Assembly: GCA_943704425.1 (NCBI GenBank)
Contig: CALSCP010001214.1
Coordinates: 40,744 to 83,605 of the forward strand
DNA from: Ministeria vibrans ATCC 50519
Taxonomy: Eukaryota; Opisthokonta; Filasterea
Direction of reading: 5' to 3'
Length of the DNA stretch: 42,862 nucleotides
Within the stretch, counting starts at the first letter, position 1, and every line of letters begins with the position of its first letter. A program made the position numbers and the translations under genes. This document shows positions 1 through 11,338 of this stretch, in pieces. The notes under the pieces were generated by a model. The model was not told the origin of the DNA, did not search any database, and saw only the letters and a program-made list of their open reading frames with translations.

Positions 1-449
1 ATATAGTGCCCACTGGTGACTGGGCACTGGCACCCAGTAGGCAATCGACACAGATCAGAAGACACTCAGAAGATGCTACGCTACCATTTTACGCAACGGG
101 GCCATCGGGCTGTGATCGGGGTTTTGGCTTTTCTGTTCAGTTAATCAGTTTTTTTTTTTCCCTCTCTCGCTTCTTCCCCATCCTCCCGCGATCTGCCACT
201 TGTAGTTTTGCCAAATTCCCGAATTAAGCAATGGCGAACTCGAGTAACGACGCTTCTTTGCCCGAAGGTACGAAATGATTCGATCGCCGAAAAGTGGTTT
301 TTTTTTACCGCATCAGCAGAGTCACGCTCGCGCACATGCACCCCTTCCCATCATGCTTTGCCACGCTTGCCCCAATGGCACCTGATTGCTGTGCGAAATC
401 ATTCCGCGTGACTTTGACGCCATTTTGTCGCTGATAAAAAAAAAAGCGA
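1..449. other. Upstream region of the PTB-filamin gene; no supported gene
   Basis: I see no convincing coding exon here. A pyrimidine-rich stretch lies at about 149-185. An ATG at 231 opens a 15-codon frame ending at 278, and a GTACGA sequence of the kind used as a splice donor in this window follows at 268. It is either a short upstream ORF or part of a non-coding 5' exon. No splice from it joins the frame of the gene starting at 450, because an in-frame TAA sits at 435-437. Confidence 0.4.
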
Positions 450-622
450 ATGACGACGTCACCAAATCCGATCGAGCCGAAGATCGAACGGCTCCTGCGC
501 CAGTACCGCTGGAACGGGGTGCACACACCGATCGCCAAGAACCGGGTGCACCGTATGGCACTGGTCCATAAGGACCCGCCGGTGTGTAATTGCGAACGCG
601 ATCGATAGTTTCAATAACGACG

Positions 623-656
<34 letters not shown>

Positions 657-963
657 CGAGACCCAAAAAGTGTCGCAAGACAATACGTTATTCTGCGACG
701 CTCGCACGCTGGCAGCGACACCCATCGATGGGGGTCGTGACAAATTCTGACTTTGGTCTTCGCCCCGTAGACTACGGCGAGTTCTTCAACTGTCGTGCGT
801 TTGGTTCGGTTATGCTTCCATCGCGCAATGCCGGAATTGAAAGTGCCGTTCGTGCCATGTACCTTGTCCGTGGCCGCGACCCCACCACCGGATTGAAGTC
901 GAAAGCGATCAAGAAACCGTACGAATGCAGAGTGTCTTTGTGTGTGTATGTGTGTTTGTATAA

Positions 964-995
<32 letters not shown>

Positions 996-3900
996 TATAA
1001 TGTATATATGTGTGTGTGTGTGACTGCTTTTTTCAATCTGGGTGTACCCAGCGGCGCTTATCACACCCATTGAACTTCTTTGTCTTCCCAGGTACCGCTC
1101 TCCACTGCGAATGGTGCTCTCTCTGGATTTCAACGGTATTGTTATGCTCGACGCCAAGGGCGAGACCATTCTTGCGCGTTACCGCTACCACTCCGTGTAC
1201 CTGTGTACACAGTTGCCCGAGGATCCCGCCTTCGCAAAAAAAACACGTTGCTCCATTGCCTTCGTGACCAACCACGACACTCAGCCCGATGCGTACATTT
1301 GCCACGTGTTTCACACACCCGTGCCCCTTCAGTTCATCGAAGCTTTCGATCTGTTCACGCGCGGTATTTACGTGCCCTTCCCACAACGCCGCTTCCGCGG
1401 CTGCAACCATCCGATGATCCGGCCACGCGAGGCGACCACCGAATCGCGCGCGATTCCTGCCGTTGCATCTTCTGCTGGTGTTCTCGACCCACCTTTTGTG
1501 CCGGAGCAACACATGTGGATCGAAGAGGACGAATTCGATCAGGTTGCCATGCAGCACCTGACGCAACCGCACACGGCTCGCTCGCTAGGTCACATCGACG
1601 CGGAGGCCATGAGCGACGAGTTCCATGATCAAATGGTGCCCGACATGGTATCTGTCGCGCCTCCCGCGACCGGCTCGCAGCTGCGTAGTGTGTCCACAGC
1701 CAGCATGCCGCCTGCTCTCTCGCTGCTCGCTGTCGACACGTCCGCGCTGTGGGAGTCCATGAAAACCATGTATGTCACGTCGACGGCGACCATTGCACTC
1801 ACACTACCCAGCGCCGACAATGGCGAGCCCGTATTGACTGTGCACGAGCCCGATGGCACGCGCAACGATTCACTCGCGACGGTCACGCACCTGCAAGACG
1901 ACAACTGGTCGCTCGACTTTACTCCCGAAAAGATCGGCGATCACATCGTCTGCCTCAAGCTGCAGGATGTCAATGTCTATGGCACACCCATCACAGTGCA
2001 CGTCTTGCCGCTGCCCGCCGGCGACGGCCCCATTGACGTGACCGCCTCGGGCGCAGGTCTGTATCAGGCCAAGCTGAACGAGCAGGCGGTGTTCCGTGTC
2101 CAGGCGCCGGCCATGAACCCCGACGAAGATTTTATCGAGGCGCGCATTACGAGTCCCTCGGGTGCCGAGGTCATGGCTCACGAACTCACGGTGGGCAAGG
2201 GCATCTTTGAGGTCGTATACACACCTGATGAGACGGGCATTCACACCATTGACATTCTGTTCAACGACGAAATCTGCTGCCTCAGTCCCTACAAGGTACC
2301 GGTGACCACCGACCTTGACCCGAGCGACGACGCCTCCCGCATGCGCGCCATCGGGCCGGGTCTCGTCAGTGGTTGCATTGGCATGCCGGCCACCTTTGAC
2401 GTGCTTCAAGAGGAGCCGCATCACGGCACTCCTGTCGTTTCCGTGTCTGACCCACGCGGTTCACATGTGCCCTGCACCGTTGTGCCCGACGCACAAAAAT
2501 CTGGCGTGTTCCACTGTGAGTACATGCCAACGACGCTCGGCTCGCACAACATTGGCATTGGCATTGGCTCGTCGCCCGTGCCCGATTCTCCCTTTCACCC
2601 GTTCATCACCGCGCCCGCCATGAGCCCTGCGCCCACCGGCGAGTTTGCACAGGCACCCTCCGGTGCGCGGGTGGGTATGCCTATTCGTGGCCTCATGTGG
2701 CTGCGTTATGTCGAGCCCAAACAAGAAGTGAAGGTGCGCGTTACGTATCCGGACGGGCACACTGAGCTGCTTCCTGCCGTGCACATCGAGGAAGAAGACG
2801 ACGATCCACGCGAGCGTCAGTGGAAGTTGCGCGACGACTTCTTGCCTACCGACCCAGGCACGTATGTCCTTTCGGCGTTTGTCGACGGTGAGCAGGTAGG
2901 CGACGACCATCCTATTGTGATCGGTGCGCCCGGCGAAGATGGCTGTCAGCTCATTGGGCTGAGTCCCTTCGGCAAGGTTAACGACGAGCAAGTGTGCTAT
3001 CTGCAATTACTGGGCACAACCTGTGACGACAGCACGACCGATCCTGATTTTGTTGTCAACGTGCGTGTCGACGACCCCCTCTCGTTGAAGGAACTTGCCT
3101 CGCTCACCAAGACTGGCACGGGCGAGTACCTTTGCTCGTTCACACCGTACTCACCTGGCCCTCACACACTCGTGCCCATGCTCAAGGATAACAAGGAGCC
3201 AAAGTGTCCCGGCGCACCCTACACCCTCATGGCCGAGCTCAAGCGTGTCAACTACCACCTCGACATGGGTCCGTGGTTCGACCTGAGCGTTGGTCAGACG
3301 GGTCGTGCACCCATCTGGATCGACGAAGCGTGTCTTCCCGACGTCACCGAGCACCACGAGCCGGCGGGCATCATCACCGCACCCGATGGCTCTACTTATC
3401 CCCTCGTCATTGCACGACTGCCCGTCAAGGCTGGTTCGTTCACCGGGGGCTTCACACCGCGCGTGCCGGGTCTTCACTACATTACGTTGCGTACCGAGAC
3501 CAACGTGCCCATCGGTGAGCCGCTGCCCTTCGAAGTGACCGGTCTGCCGGAACCCGCCTGCGAAGCTACTGGCGCCGGACTGAAGAGTGCCGCCGTAGGC
3601 GAACGCGCTCCCTTCACGTTGCAACAAACTCAAGGCGATGACCTCGCCGCCGGACAGCAGCCTATTCTGATTGCGCAAGATCCCGCGGGCAACAACCTGC
3701 CGCTCGAGGTAGTGCCCGATGGAACGCGCGCTTGGAACGTAGTCTATACGCCTCGGGTGATGGGTGATCATACCATTGTAGCTCAGCTCGACACGGGCTG
3801 TGTCGCCCCCGGATCACCCTTTACTGTCCCAGTCGGGCCCGAGCCTGTGCGCTTTCGTGCGCTGGGTGACGGTCTCATTGGTGCCACACTTGATCTCATG

Positions 3901-6900
3901 GCCGCCTTCCGCCTGCTTCCGCTCTTCTCCATGTCCGGTAATGCCGACGAGATGCCCGAGGTGACCGCCGTCGACGGGGCTGGCGATCCCCTTGATGTGA
4001 CCGTGCGCAAACTATCGACAGCCGACGGCTGGGAGTGTACCTACACGCCGCGTGTGCCGGGTGACATTGAACTGATGATCACTGTGCCCAGTGCGGCGAG
4101 TGGTATGCCGCAAGTGCCACTCCAGGATACGCCCTACATTGTGCCCGTTGCCGAGGGACCGCCGCGCTTCAAGGCGATGGGCGACGGTCTTGTCAGCGCT
4201 GTTGCCGACCTGGTCGCTGCCTTCCGTGTGCTACCACTGGTCAATTTGGACAGCGACAACGACGCACTGCCCGTGGTGAGCGCGCTCGGACCGGGTGGCG
4301 AAGATGTGCCGGTGACTGTAACCAAGGTTGCGGACGATCCCAACGAGGGATGGAACTGCACCTACACACCCACGCAGCCAGGCGACATTGCCATCAGCGT
4401 CAGCGTGCCCGGTGTGCACAAGAAGGATCCCTTTACACCGCTGCGCAAGACGCCCTACATCGTTCCTGTTGCCGACGCCCCCATGCCATACACAGCCACG
4501 GGTGAGGGTCTCGTTCGTGCCGAGGTGGGCCAGCCACGCGAATTTGCCATTATCCCGGTGAACGGATTGCGCAGCAAAGAAAAGCCGCAAGTGAGCATTG
4601 TCGCCCCCGATGGGACGTTGGTTCCAGTCACTGTCAAGCCGGCGGCGAACCCCGACGATGGCTGGGTGGCCGAGTACAAGCCCAAGACGCCCGGTGACCT
4701 CACGATCACGGTGACGGTGCCGACGAAGGGACAATCTCAGCGCCCGATTCGCGACGAGCCTTGGGTGGTACCCGTCTCGCCTTCCAAGGGACGTCTTGTG
4801 GCCGAAGGAGACGGTCTCCATAAGGCCAAGTTGGCCGAACTCGCGACATTTATGGTACGTCAGCGTGACCCTGAAGCCCCACGCGTGCGCGGTCTGCCAA
4901 CGGTCAAGATCACGGACAGGGACTCGGGCGAGCCCGTCGACGTGTTTGTCAGTCCGGTCGGTCCGGGTCAGTTCAAGTGCACGTACACACCGCTCGCGCC
5001 TGGCACCCTCAACATTGAAGTGTTTGAACCGCCAGCGCCGGCTGCGTCCGCTTCGGCGCCACTCGCACCTGTCAGCGACAGTCCCTACGAGGTGCCTGTG
5101 CTGGGCGAGCCCGTGACTGTCACCGCGGCAGGACCGGGTCTGTCGCACGGCGATGTGGACGAGCCGGCCGAGTTTACCATTCGCCTGGCGTCCGGACCCG
5201 ATCTGGGTCCCGAAAGACCACCGCGTGTCACCGTGAATAATCCCCTGGGCGAACCTATTCCCGCACAAGTGCGGCCTACCAAGGAGCCCGGTGTGTTCAC
5301 GGCCAAGTACACGCCACGCGAGCCTGGCGACTTTCTCATCACGGTGGGTGCTCCGCCGTTTGGCCGGCCGCTCGCAGTGGGCAGTCCATTCACTGCGGCC
5401 GTCACAATAGTGCCGACGACATACGAGGCCAAGGGACCCGGTCTGACGACGGCGGCATTGAACGAGCCCGCAACTTTTACTCTTGTTCAGACCAGTGGCA
5501 ATCCCGTGTTACAACCCGTTATCATGATCACCGATCCCAACGGTGAGCCCGTGCCTCTTGTCGTTTCACCAGGCGGCCCCAATGCCTGGACGGTCGTTTA
5601 TGAGCCTAAGGTGCCTGGCGAGTACACTGTCGACATCAAGTCGCCTGTCGCGAAGCTGCCCGTGTCGCAGAGTCCCTACAAGGTGGCATGCGCCGATGGT
5701 GATCCGCCTCCGATGCGCGCCGGCCGTTGTGCCGTGTCACCCGAGCCGCGTGGCACTCACGATGCCAACACCCCCATGGAATTTGTGGTGGACCAGGCAG
5801 AGCCTCATGTGGGAGAGCTGACTGTCGATGTGGAGGGTCCGCCCGAGGAGAAGGCGGTCGCGACGGTGCAGCAAAAGCGTTCGGGCCAGTGGAACTGTCA
5901 CTTTTTGCCGACTGTGCCGGGCGACTACCGAGTCAACGTGCGTCTGGATGGCCACCACGTTCCACGTTCGCCGTTCCCCTTCCACGTCGGTGTGCCCGAC
6001 ACCAACGAGCTTCAGGCCGCACGCGCACGTCTGCGCAAGGTTCCTGCGTCGTCGGCCGAGAACCCGTTGCCGCTTGGTGCTCCCTGGCTGCTGGAGATTT
6101 CGCAGCGAGTGCCCAAGGCGGGCGACCTGACCGTCGACGTGTTTGGGCCCGACAAGAGCAGCGAGCCTGTGGTGGAGCCGGGTCCAGCCGACGAGGATGG
6201 CTCTGCGACGTGGACGTGCGACTACACGCCGCGCGAGCCGGGCACGTACCACGTGCACGTGAAGATCAACAACGTCCATGTGCCCCAGTCGCCTTTCATC
6301 TTCTACGTCGCGGAGGGCAAGCGTGGTCCCGTGCGTGCCGAGGGTGAAGGCCTTCAGACGGCACACCTCAACAAGCCCGCCATGTTCCACTGTCGCCAGG
6401 AGCCTGCCTTTGGTGGCGATGTCGCCGCGACTGTCACCGATCCCGAAGGGAACCCTATTGATTGCCAAGTATGACTGTGTTTCTTTTTTATGTGTCTGTA
6501 TCTGCATGTGACTGAGAATTGATTTTTTTTTTTGTTTTCTTTATAGGTTGTTCCTCAAGCGGACGGCGAATGGGTGTGTGCGTACCAGCCCAAGGTACCC
6601 GGCAAGCACATTATTGAGGTCACGCATGAAGGCACACCCATTAAGAGCAGCCCATGGCGAGTTGTTGTGCCCGCTCCACCAAAGTACGATGCATTGCATG
6701 TGTGCCGACTCTTTTTACTCACTGTCCTTTTGTGGTTTGTTGTGTAGGCCTGGAAAGGTGACTGGTGCAGGTCCTGGTCTGCAATCGGGCTCTGTGGGCG
6801 AACAGGCGACTTTCAATGTGTTCCAGAGTGCCCCGCACGATCAGAGCGAAGTCACCGTGGCCATTTTCGATCCAAAGGAAGAGCCTGTTCCGGTAAGTAC

Positions 6901-6914
6901 ATGGAGAAAGAGCC

Positions 6915-7013
<99 letters not shown>

Positions 7014-7665
7014 CCTAAAACAGCAATGTGTACAGTTTGAGATGACACCGAGTGGAGCGCGACGATGGAAGGTGGACTACACACCGACTGTGGCTGGAAC
7101 ACACCGTGTGGAAGTGCGTCAGAACAAGGAACATGGCAACAAGAGCCCATGGAAGGTACAAAGAACATGCAGGTGTATGTGTGACAGGGATAATGTGATA
7201 CTGATGCTGTATGTGCCTTTTGTGTAGCCGGTGATTGGAGCGCCTGCTGCGGGCTTCAAGGGTGGTTTGTTGCCACCTAAGACAACGGGACTGCGCGGAG
7301 TGGTCCTCAACGAAGTGGAAACCAACAAGTACCAGGACAAGGTACAAAACTAAACAGTGTCACATGAGAGAAAGCGATGGAGTGTTGAAAATATTATGTC
7401 TCTCTATCACTTTTTCTTTCCTCCTTTCTCTTCTCTATCACTTTGTTTCTCTCGCTCACTCTTTTTATCACTTTGTAACTTTCTCTTCTCTCTCTCTCTC
7501 TCTCTTTTTTTTTCTCTCTCTCTGTATGTAATGTGTAGGTTGCACTTCCTGACTGGGCGTTACAGCGCCGCAAGAAGCACGTTGAGTTGCAGGATGAGGT
7601 GGACACCAAGATTGTCGAGCAGGAGCAAGGCTCGTCCATCGACTTGCTCTCGCCCACCACAGGTG

Positions 7666-7699
<34 letters not shown>

Positions 7700-8040
7700 C
7701 GATTATAATGCTTCTTTACTGACGCCACTTAAATGCGTACTGTTACAGGCCGAAAGAAGAAGAAGGTCATTACGTTTGATACGCACAAGGACAGTGAAGG
7801 AGATGAAGGCATTGTGCAGCAGTCTGTGATGAAATCAATGGTAAGCATGCACAGTCAGTCAGTCTGGGTTCTTCTCATTTGTGTCTCTTTTATGTCTTAC
7901 ACTATCAACGTGCGTAGGACGACGGAGTGGTTGACGCCGAAGAGATCAAATCTAAGGTGGAGGCGGATCTGGCGCAGTCAGAAGCGACCAAGGACAAGGC
8001 GTGGCAGAATATGCAGAGCACGCGCGGGAAACGCGAATGA
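450..8040 (+). CDS. PTB-domain protein with about 17 filamin-type Ig repeats
   Basis: Proposed exons: 450-581, 716-918, 1092-6468, 6547-6683, 6748-6892, 7036-7155, 7228-7341, 7539-7662, 7749-7840, 7918-8040. They sum to 6567 nt (2188 aa) in one frame. Residues about 63-205 resemble a PTB/PID fold: a first strand (EFFNCRAFGSVML), a helix (GIESAVRAMY), then LRMVLSLDFNGIVMLD, LPEDP and ICHVF. Residues about 340-2038 hold roughly 17 repeats of about 100 aa with filamin marks: an A-x-G-x-GL opening, a central YTP-x-x-PGD, and an SPF/SPY close. The tail is charged, with KKKK near 7757, and ends in a likely coiled coil. Filamin repeats bind receptor tails and signalling proteins, and PTB domains bind NPxY-like peptides. 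There is no calponin-homology actin-binding domain, so a scaffold or adaptor is more likely than an actin crosslinker. The first two exon joins (582/715, 919/1091) are the least certain; the filamin repeats are very secure. Confidence 0.85.
625..654. repeat. Poly-A tract in intron 1 of the PTB-filamin gene
   Basis: About 30 consecutive A, inside the proposed intron 582-715. Confidence 0.95.
964..1022. repeat. TG dinucleotide repeat in intron 2 of the PTB-filamin gene
   Basis: Two TG runs separated by a TATA-containing spacer, inside the proposed intron 919-1091. Confidence 0.9.
6916..7009. repeat. GA dinucleotide repeat in a PTB-filamin intron
   Basis: About 46 GA units beginning some 23 bases after the splice donor at 6893. 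The repeat fills most of the intron before the acceptor at 7035. Confidence 0.98.
7663..7748. repeat. Poly-A tract filling a short PTB-filamin intron
   Basis: The intron has donor GTGAAA at 7663 and acceptor TACAG ending at 7748. About 30 A follow the donor almost immediately. Confidence 0.9.
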
Positions 8041-8498
8041 GAAACAGACACACGGAGAGATAATAGATAGAGGGAGAGAAAGAGCGTGTGTCTGTGTGTG
8101 CGCAGACGGAGAGAGATTTTCTCATTCATACGAAGTAGACAAACATCTACATCTCAATCAATACACAATATTATTTCTATAAATATAGTATTATTAATTT
8201 ATTAGTATGAAGAAAAGGCTCTGAAGTTTATTATTTATTTATGTCTTATTATTTTCCTGTGCCTCCTTACATTCTTCTCATGGGTGTATCAGTGGGTCAG
8301 GCTCACTCACTGGGTCTATGGGCTTCTTTCGGGACATTCTCGTGTTCTGTTGTGCTGCTCTTTGTTTTGTAGACAGTTTTGTTTTGACAGTGAGGATTCT
8401 CTATTATTATTATTTTTCTTATTCTTGAAAATTGAAATTTGATCACTTCTTTGTTAATAGTTCCCCGTTGTTCTTTCATCAAGGCGGCATTGGACGAT
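8041..8498. other. Intergenic region between the filamin and dioxygenase genes
   Basis: The first part is purine-rich. From about 8150 it becomes AT-rich and probably contains the filamin 3' UTR. A TTAATAG at about 8454-8460 could be the acceptor of a 5' UTR intron of the next gene. No ORF here has family similarity that I recognise. Confidence 0.5.
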
Positions 8499-9405
8499 AT
8501 GATGTTCTCGAAGGCGTCCTTTGGCGCTATCCTGCTTGCGACGGCGCTCCTTTGCGCCTCTGTTGTGTCTGGTCATCCGGAGCCTCTGGCGGCCGGTGTG
8601 ACGGTCAACTGCACCGACCACCCCGCTCCCATGTCGTACCACATTCACATCATCTTCATGCAGTACGACACGGACCAAATGGCGCGCGCCGTTGCTCTGC
8701 GCACTGAATTCGAGTCTGCCTTTGCCCATTTGCTTGGCCCTGACCCCAAGTGCTCGGCGGCCGTCGAGGGTGGCCGATACAGTAAGACGAGCGATTGTTG
8801 TGCAATCGAGCGTGGCCGTGCATGCGACAGTCGATGGCTGTGCATTGAGCGGCGTGATTTCATTTTGGATGACAACACTACGTACAACAACAGTACTTGT
8901 CTAACTCATTGTCTCTCAATCGTCAGACAACGGCCGATTCTGCATGATCTATGACCACACGCCCGACCAAATTCTTGCGGGTGCGCCATTCCCAGCGGGC
9001 GAGTGGTCTGCGTTCGTCACGGTGCCCGTCCTGCCGATGGTGGTGCCGTGGCTCACGCAGCATCGCGGCGAATTCACGCTCCTTGTGCACCCCAACACCG
9101 GCTGTGAGTACGAAGACCACTCCATCTGGGCCCTGTGGTCCGGTCCACAGTGGCCCCTTGATCTGGTCCATGCCAAAATGATTCCATGGCAGCAAACCAA
9201 CGAGTTTAACCACACACTGGGCGACGCAGGAAATCCTGAGTGTCTCAAATCAGGACTCGTCTGCGGAAAATCGGTAACTGCAAACAAGGGAGTCTTCGTC
9301 CTATTGTTTTTTATTTTATTTTTTTCTGGGTAGTATCCGCAAATGGCCTGTTGCTCTGGCTCCTGTGCCCAATCTCAACAAAACTCTCTCTTGACGTGTC
9401 AGTGA
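8499..9405 (+). CDS. Secreted DOPA 4,5-dioxygenase-like protein
   Basis: Exons 8499-8781, 8927-9273 and 9334-9405 give 233 aa. The family (extradiol-type aromatic ring cleavage, known from fungi and plants for DOPA and related catechols) is marked by an early HIH motif (YHIHIIF), a PFPAGEW segment, and the LVHPNTG...DHS block, all present here. The histidines of HIH, VHPNTG and DHS are the likely metal and substrate residues. Two adjacent ATG codons (8499, 8502) open a hydrophobic signal peptide ending near ASVVSG, so secretion or a lumenal location is likely. The third exon adds a short Cys-rich tail (YPQMACCSGSC). If intron 9274-9333 is retained, the frame instead runs to 9333. The substrate cannot be read from sequence. 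The gene is convergent with TSR1; the stop codons are 49 bases apart. Confidence 0.8.
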
Positions 9406-9454
9406 AAATGCTTTTTTTGGGTTGTATTGGAACAGTCAGTGATGTTAATGTTTA

Positions 9455-10280
9455 TTAGTGAATGAGTTGAGAAGACCATTTGGGAAAGACGCGTTTGTAA
9501 AGAGCCATAAGAACCGTGTCTTGTGATTTGAGTTGGCCATCAAATGTGCATTTCATATGGCCATGAGTACCTAAGAGAACATTGCATGAGGGTAAGTAGA
9601 CGCGTTGTGTTCAGCATTTCTTACCCAGCGGCTCTTTGATGTTTCCTCTTCGCCCCATTTTCGTGTACAATTCAACTGGTTTGAACCACATAATATCCTC
9701 TATAAAACAACAATACAATAAGCATAATGAATTTATCAGTATTATTACAGCCAGTGACATTCTTTGTGTTGGAGGACTGACCTCGATTGAAAAACATAAA
9801 CCGAATGGTCGCAAATCGCTTATTGATGGTAAACGGATGACCTAATAATTATAATAACAGAACATTTTGATTAATAATAATACTACTAATTATTTCGAGG
9901 GGACTTTGCCTGACCGGAAAGGAGAATTTTCTTGATAATGAGCCGATCGGGATTCGCACCCAAAACAGAACCAGAACCCAAAAGGCGAAGAGACAAATCT
10001 GAAAATAAAAGACGCACACAATGTAAATTGAATTGAAACTCGTTACTATGAAAGATTGAGATTGAGGATTGGCATTGATTGCGCGACTTGAGACACCTTC
10101 ATCTTGTACCTTCGTTTTCAGCAAAGACCAAAATGGGCATTGGAGTGTACGTGACGGGCAGAAACGCAGTTGCAACTGCACTTTCCCCTAAAAAAACAGT
10201 AGCACAGAGAGAACAAAAGGTCAGTTTAGACGTGCAGGGAACTTTCTTAAAAGACAATGTGGCGCGTGCTGTGTGTGTGT

Positions 10281-10366
<86 letters not shown>

Positions 10367-10525
10367 TTTGTTTGTACCGGTTCGGAGGAAACGGAGATAT
10401 TTGAATTTGCGTTTTGAGCCGGTTGCCAGTTGAGAGAAGATGGGAGAGACGCGGAAGCGACGGAGACCCATTTGGACGATAAGGGGCTGTTTGGAGGCGA
10501 TGGTAGTGGGGGGGAGAGAATGGCT

Positions 10526-10589
<64 letters not shown>

Positions 10590-11279
10590 AGAGGATAAGG
10601 TTAGGAAGCATAAGACGTACCTTCTTGCTCCGTTCCCGTGTGACAGGGTCAGACTAAAGTGCATTACTGTCATCTTTGTTTCGTGGCGCAACAGCGAGAA
10701 GACTGTCACTGACTTGATCAAGAAGTCACTCTGAAGTTTCTCTGGTTAAAAAAGGAAGAAAGTAATATATTAGAGCATTTTCGTGGTTAACAACAAATAA
10801 AATTATTATTAGTATTAGTATTATTATTATTATTTTTATTATTATTGTTGTTGTTGTTCTTACGAGCTTGTTCAAGAGTCACATTCGCCACATTCAAAGT
10901 CACATAAGTACCAGGCTATAAAAAAGTGCATAAAAAAACTCTGTCAATCACACATTCTCTCACTCAGAATCAATCGGTCTCTCTCAGTAACACGCTCCTC
11001 TCTCTCTCGCACCAAAATCTCATTCTGGTGTTCTGTAATGGCCCGTTTAAAGGCGCGCGAGAGATTCTCAAACTGAAACACTCGAGCGTAATCACGCGGT
11101 AGATTCTCTTTTGGATCCCACTGCGAGTTTTGGAAATGTTTCAGTCCCCGAAACCTACAATAAACAGAGCGTTAGAAATCAAAAAAAACAAATTCACACT
11201 CGAATACAAAAAAATGTCACTGTGATTGAATCACACGCACACGCACACAAAGCTTTTCTGATTAAATATCACACACACA

Positions 11280-11338
<59 letters not shown>

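Noticed and set aside
231-278. An extra first coding exon of the PTB-filamin gene starting at 231
   Set aside because: No acceptor joins it in frame to the exon at 450, and an in-frame stop lies directly upstream of 450. A short upstream ORF is the simpler reading.
4231-5268. A 345-codon minus-strand ORF opposite the filamin repeats
   Set aside because: It is antisense to a secure coding exon, has no family similarity, and follows from the GC-rich codon bias of the + strand.
9930-9970. A tRNA B-box-like sequence (GGGATTCGCACCC on the + strand)
   Set aside because: There is no matching acceptor stem, anticodon arm or A box at the right distance, and the bases are explained by the TSR1 exon 9915-9998.
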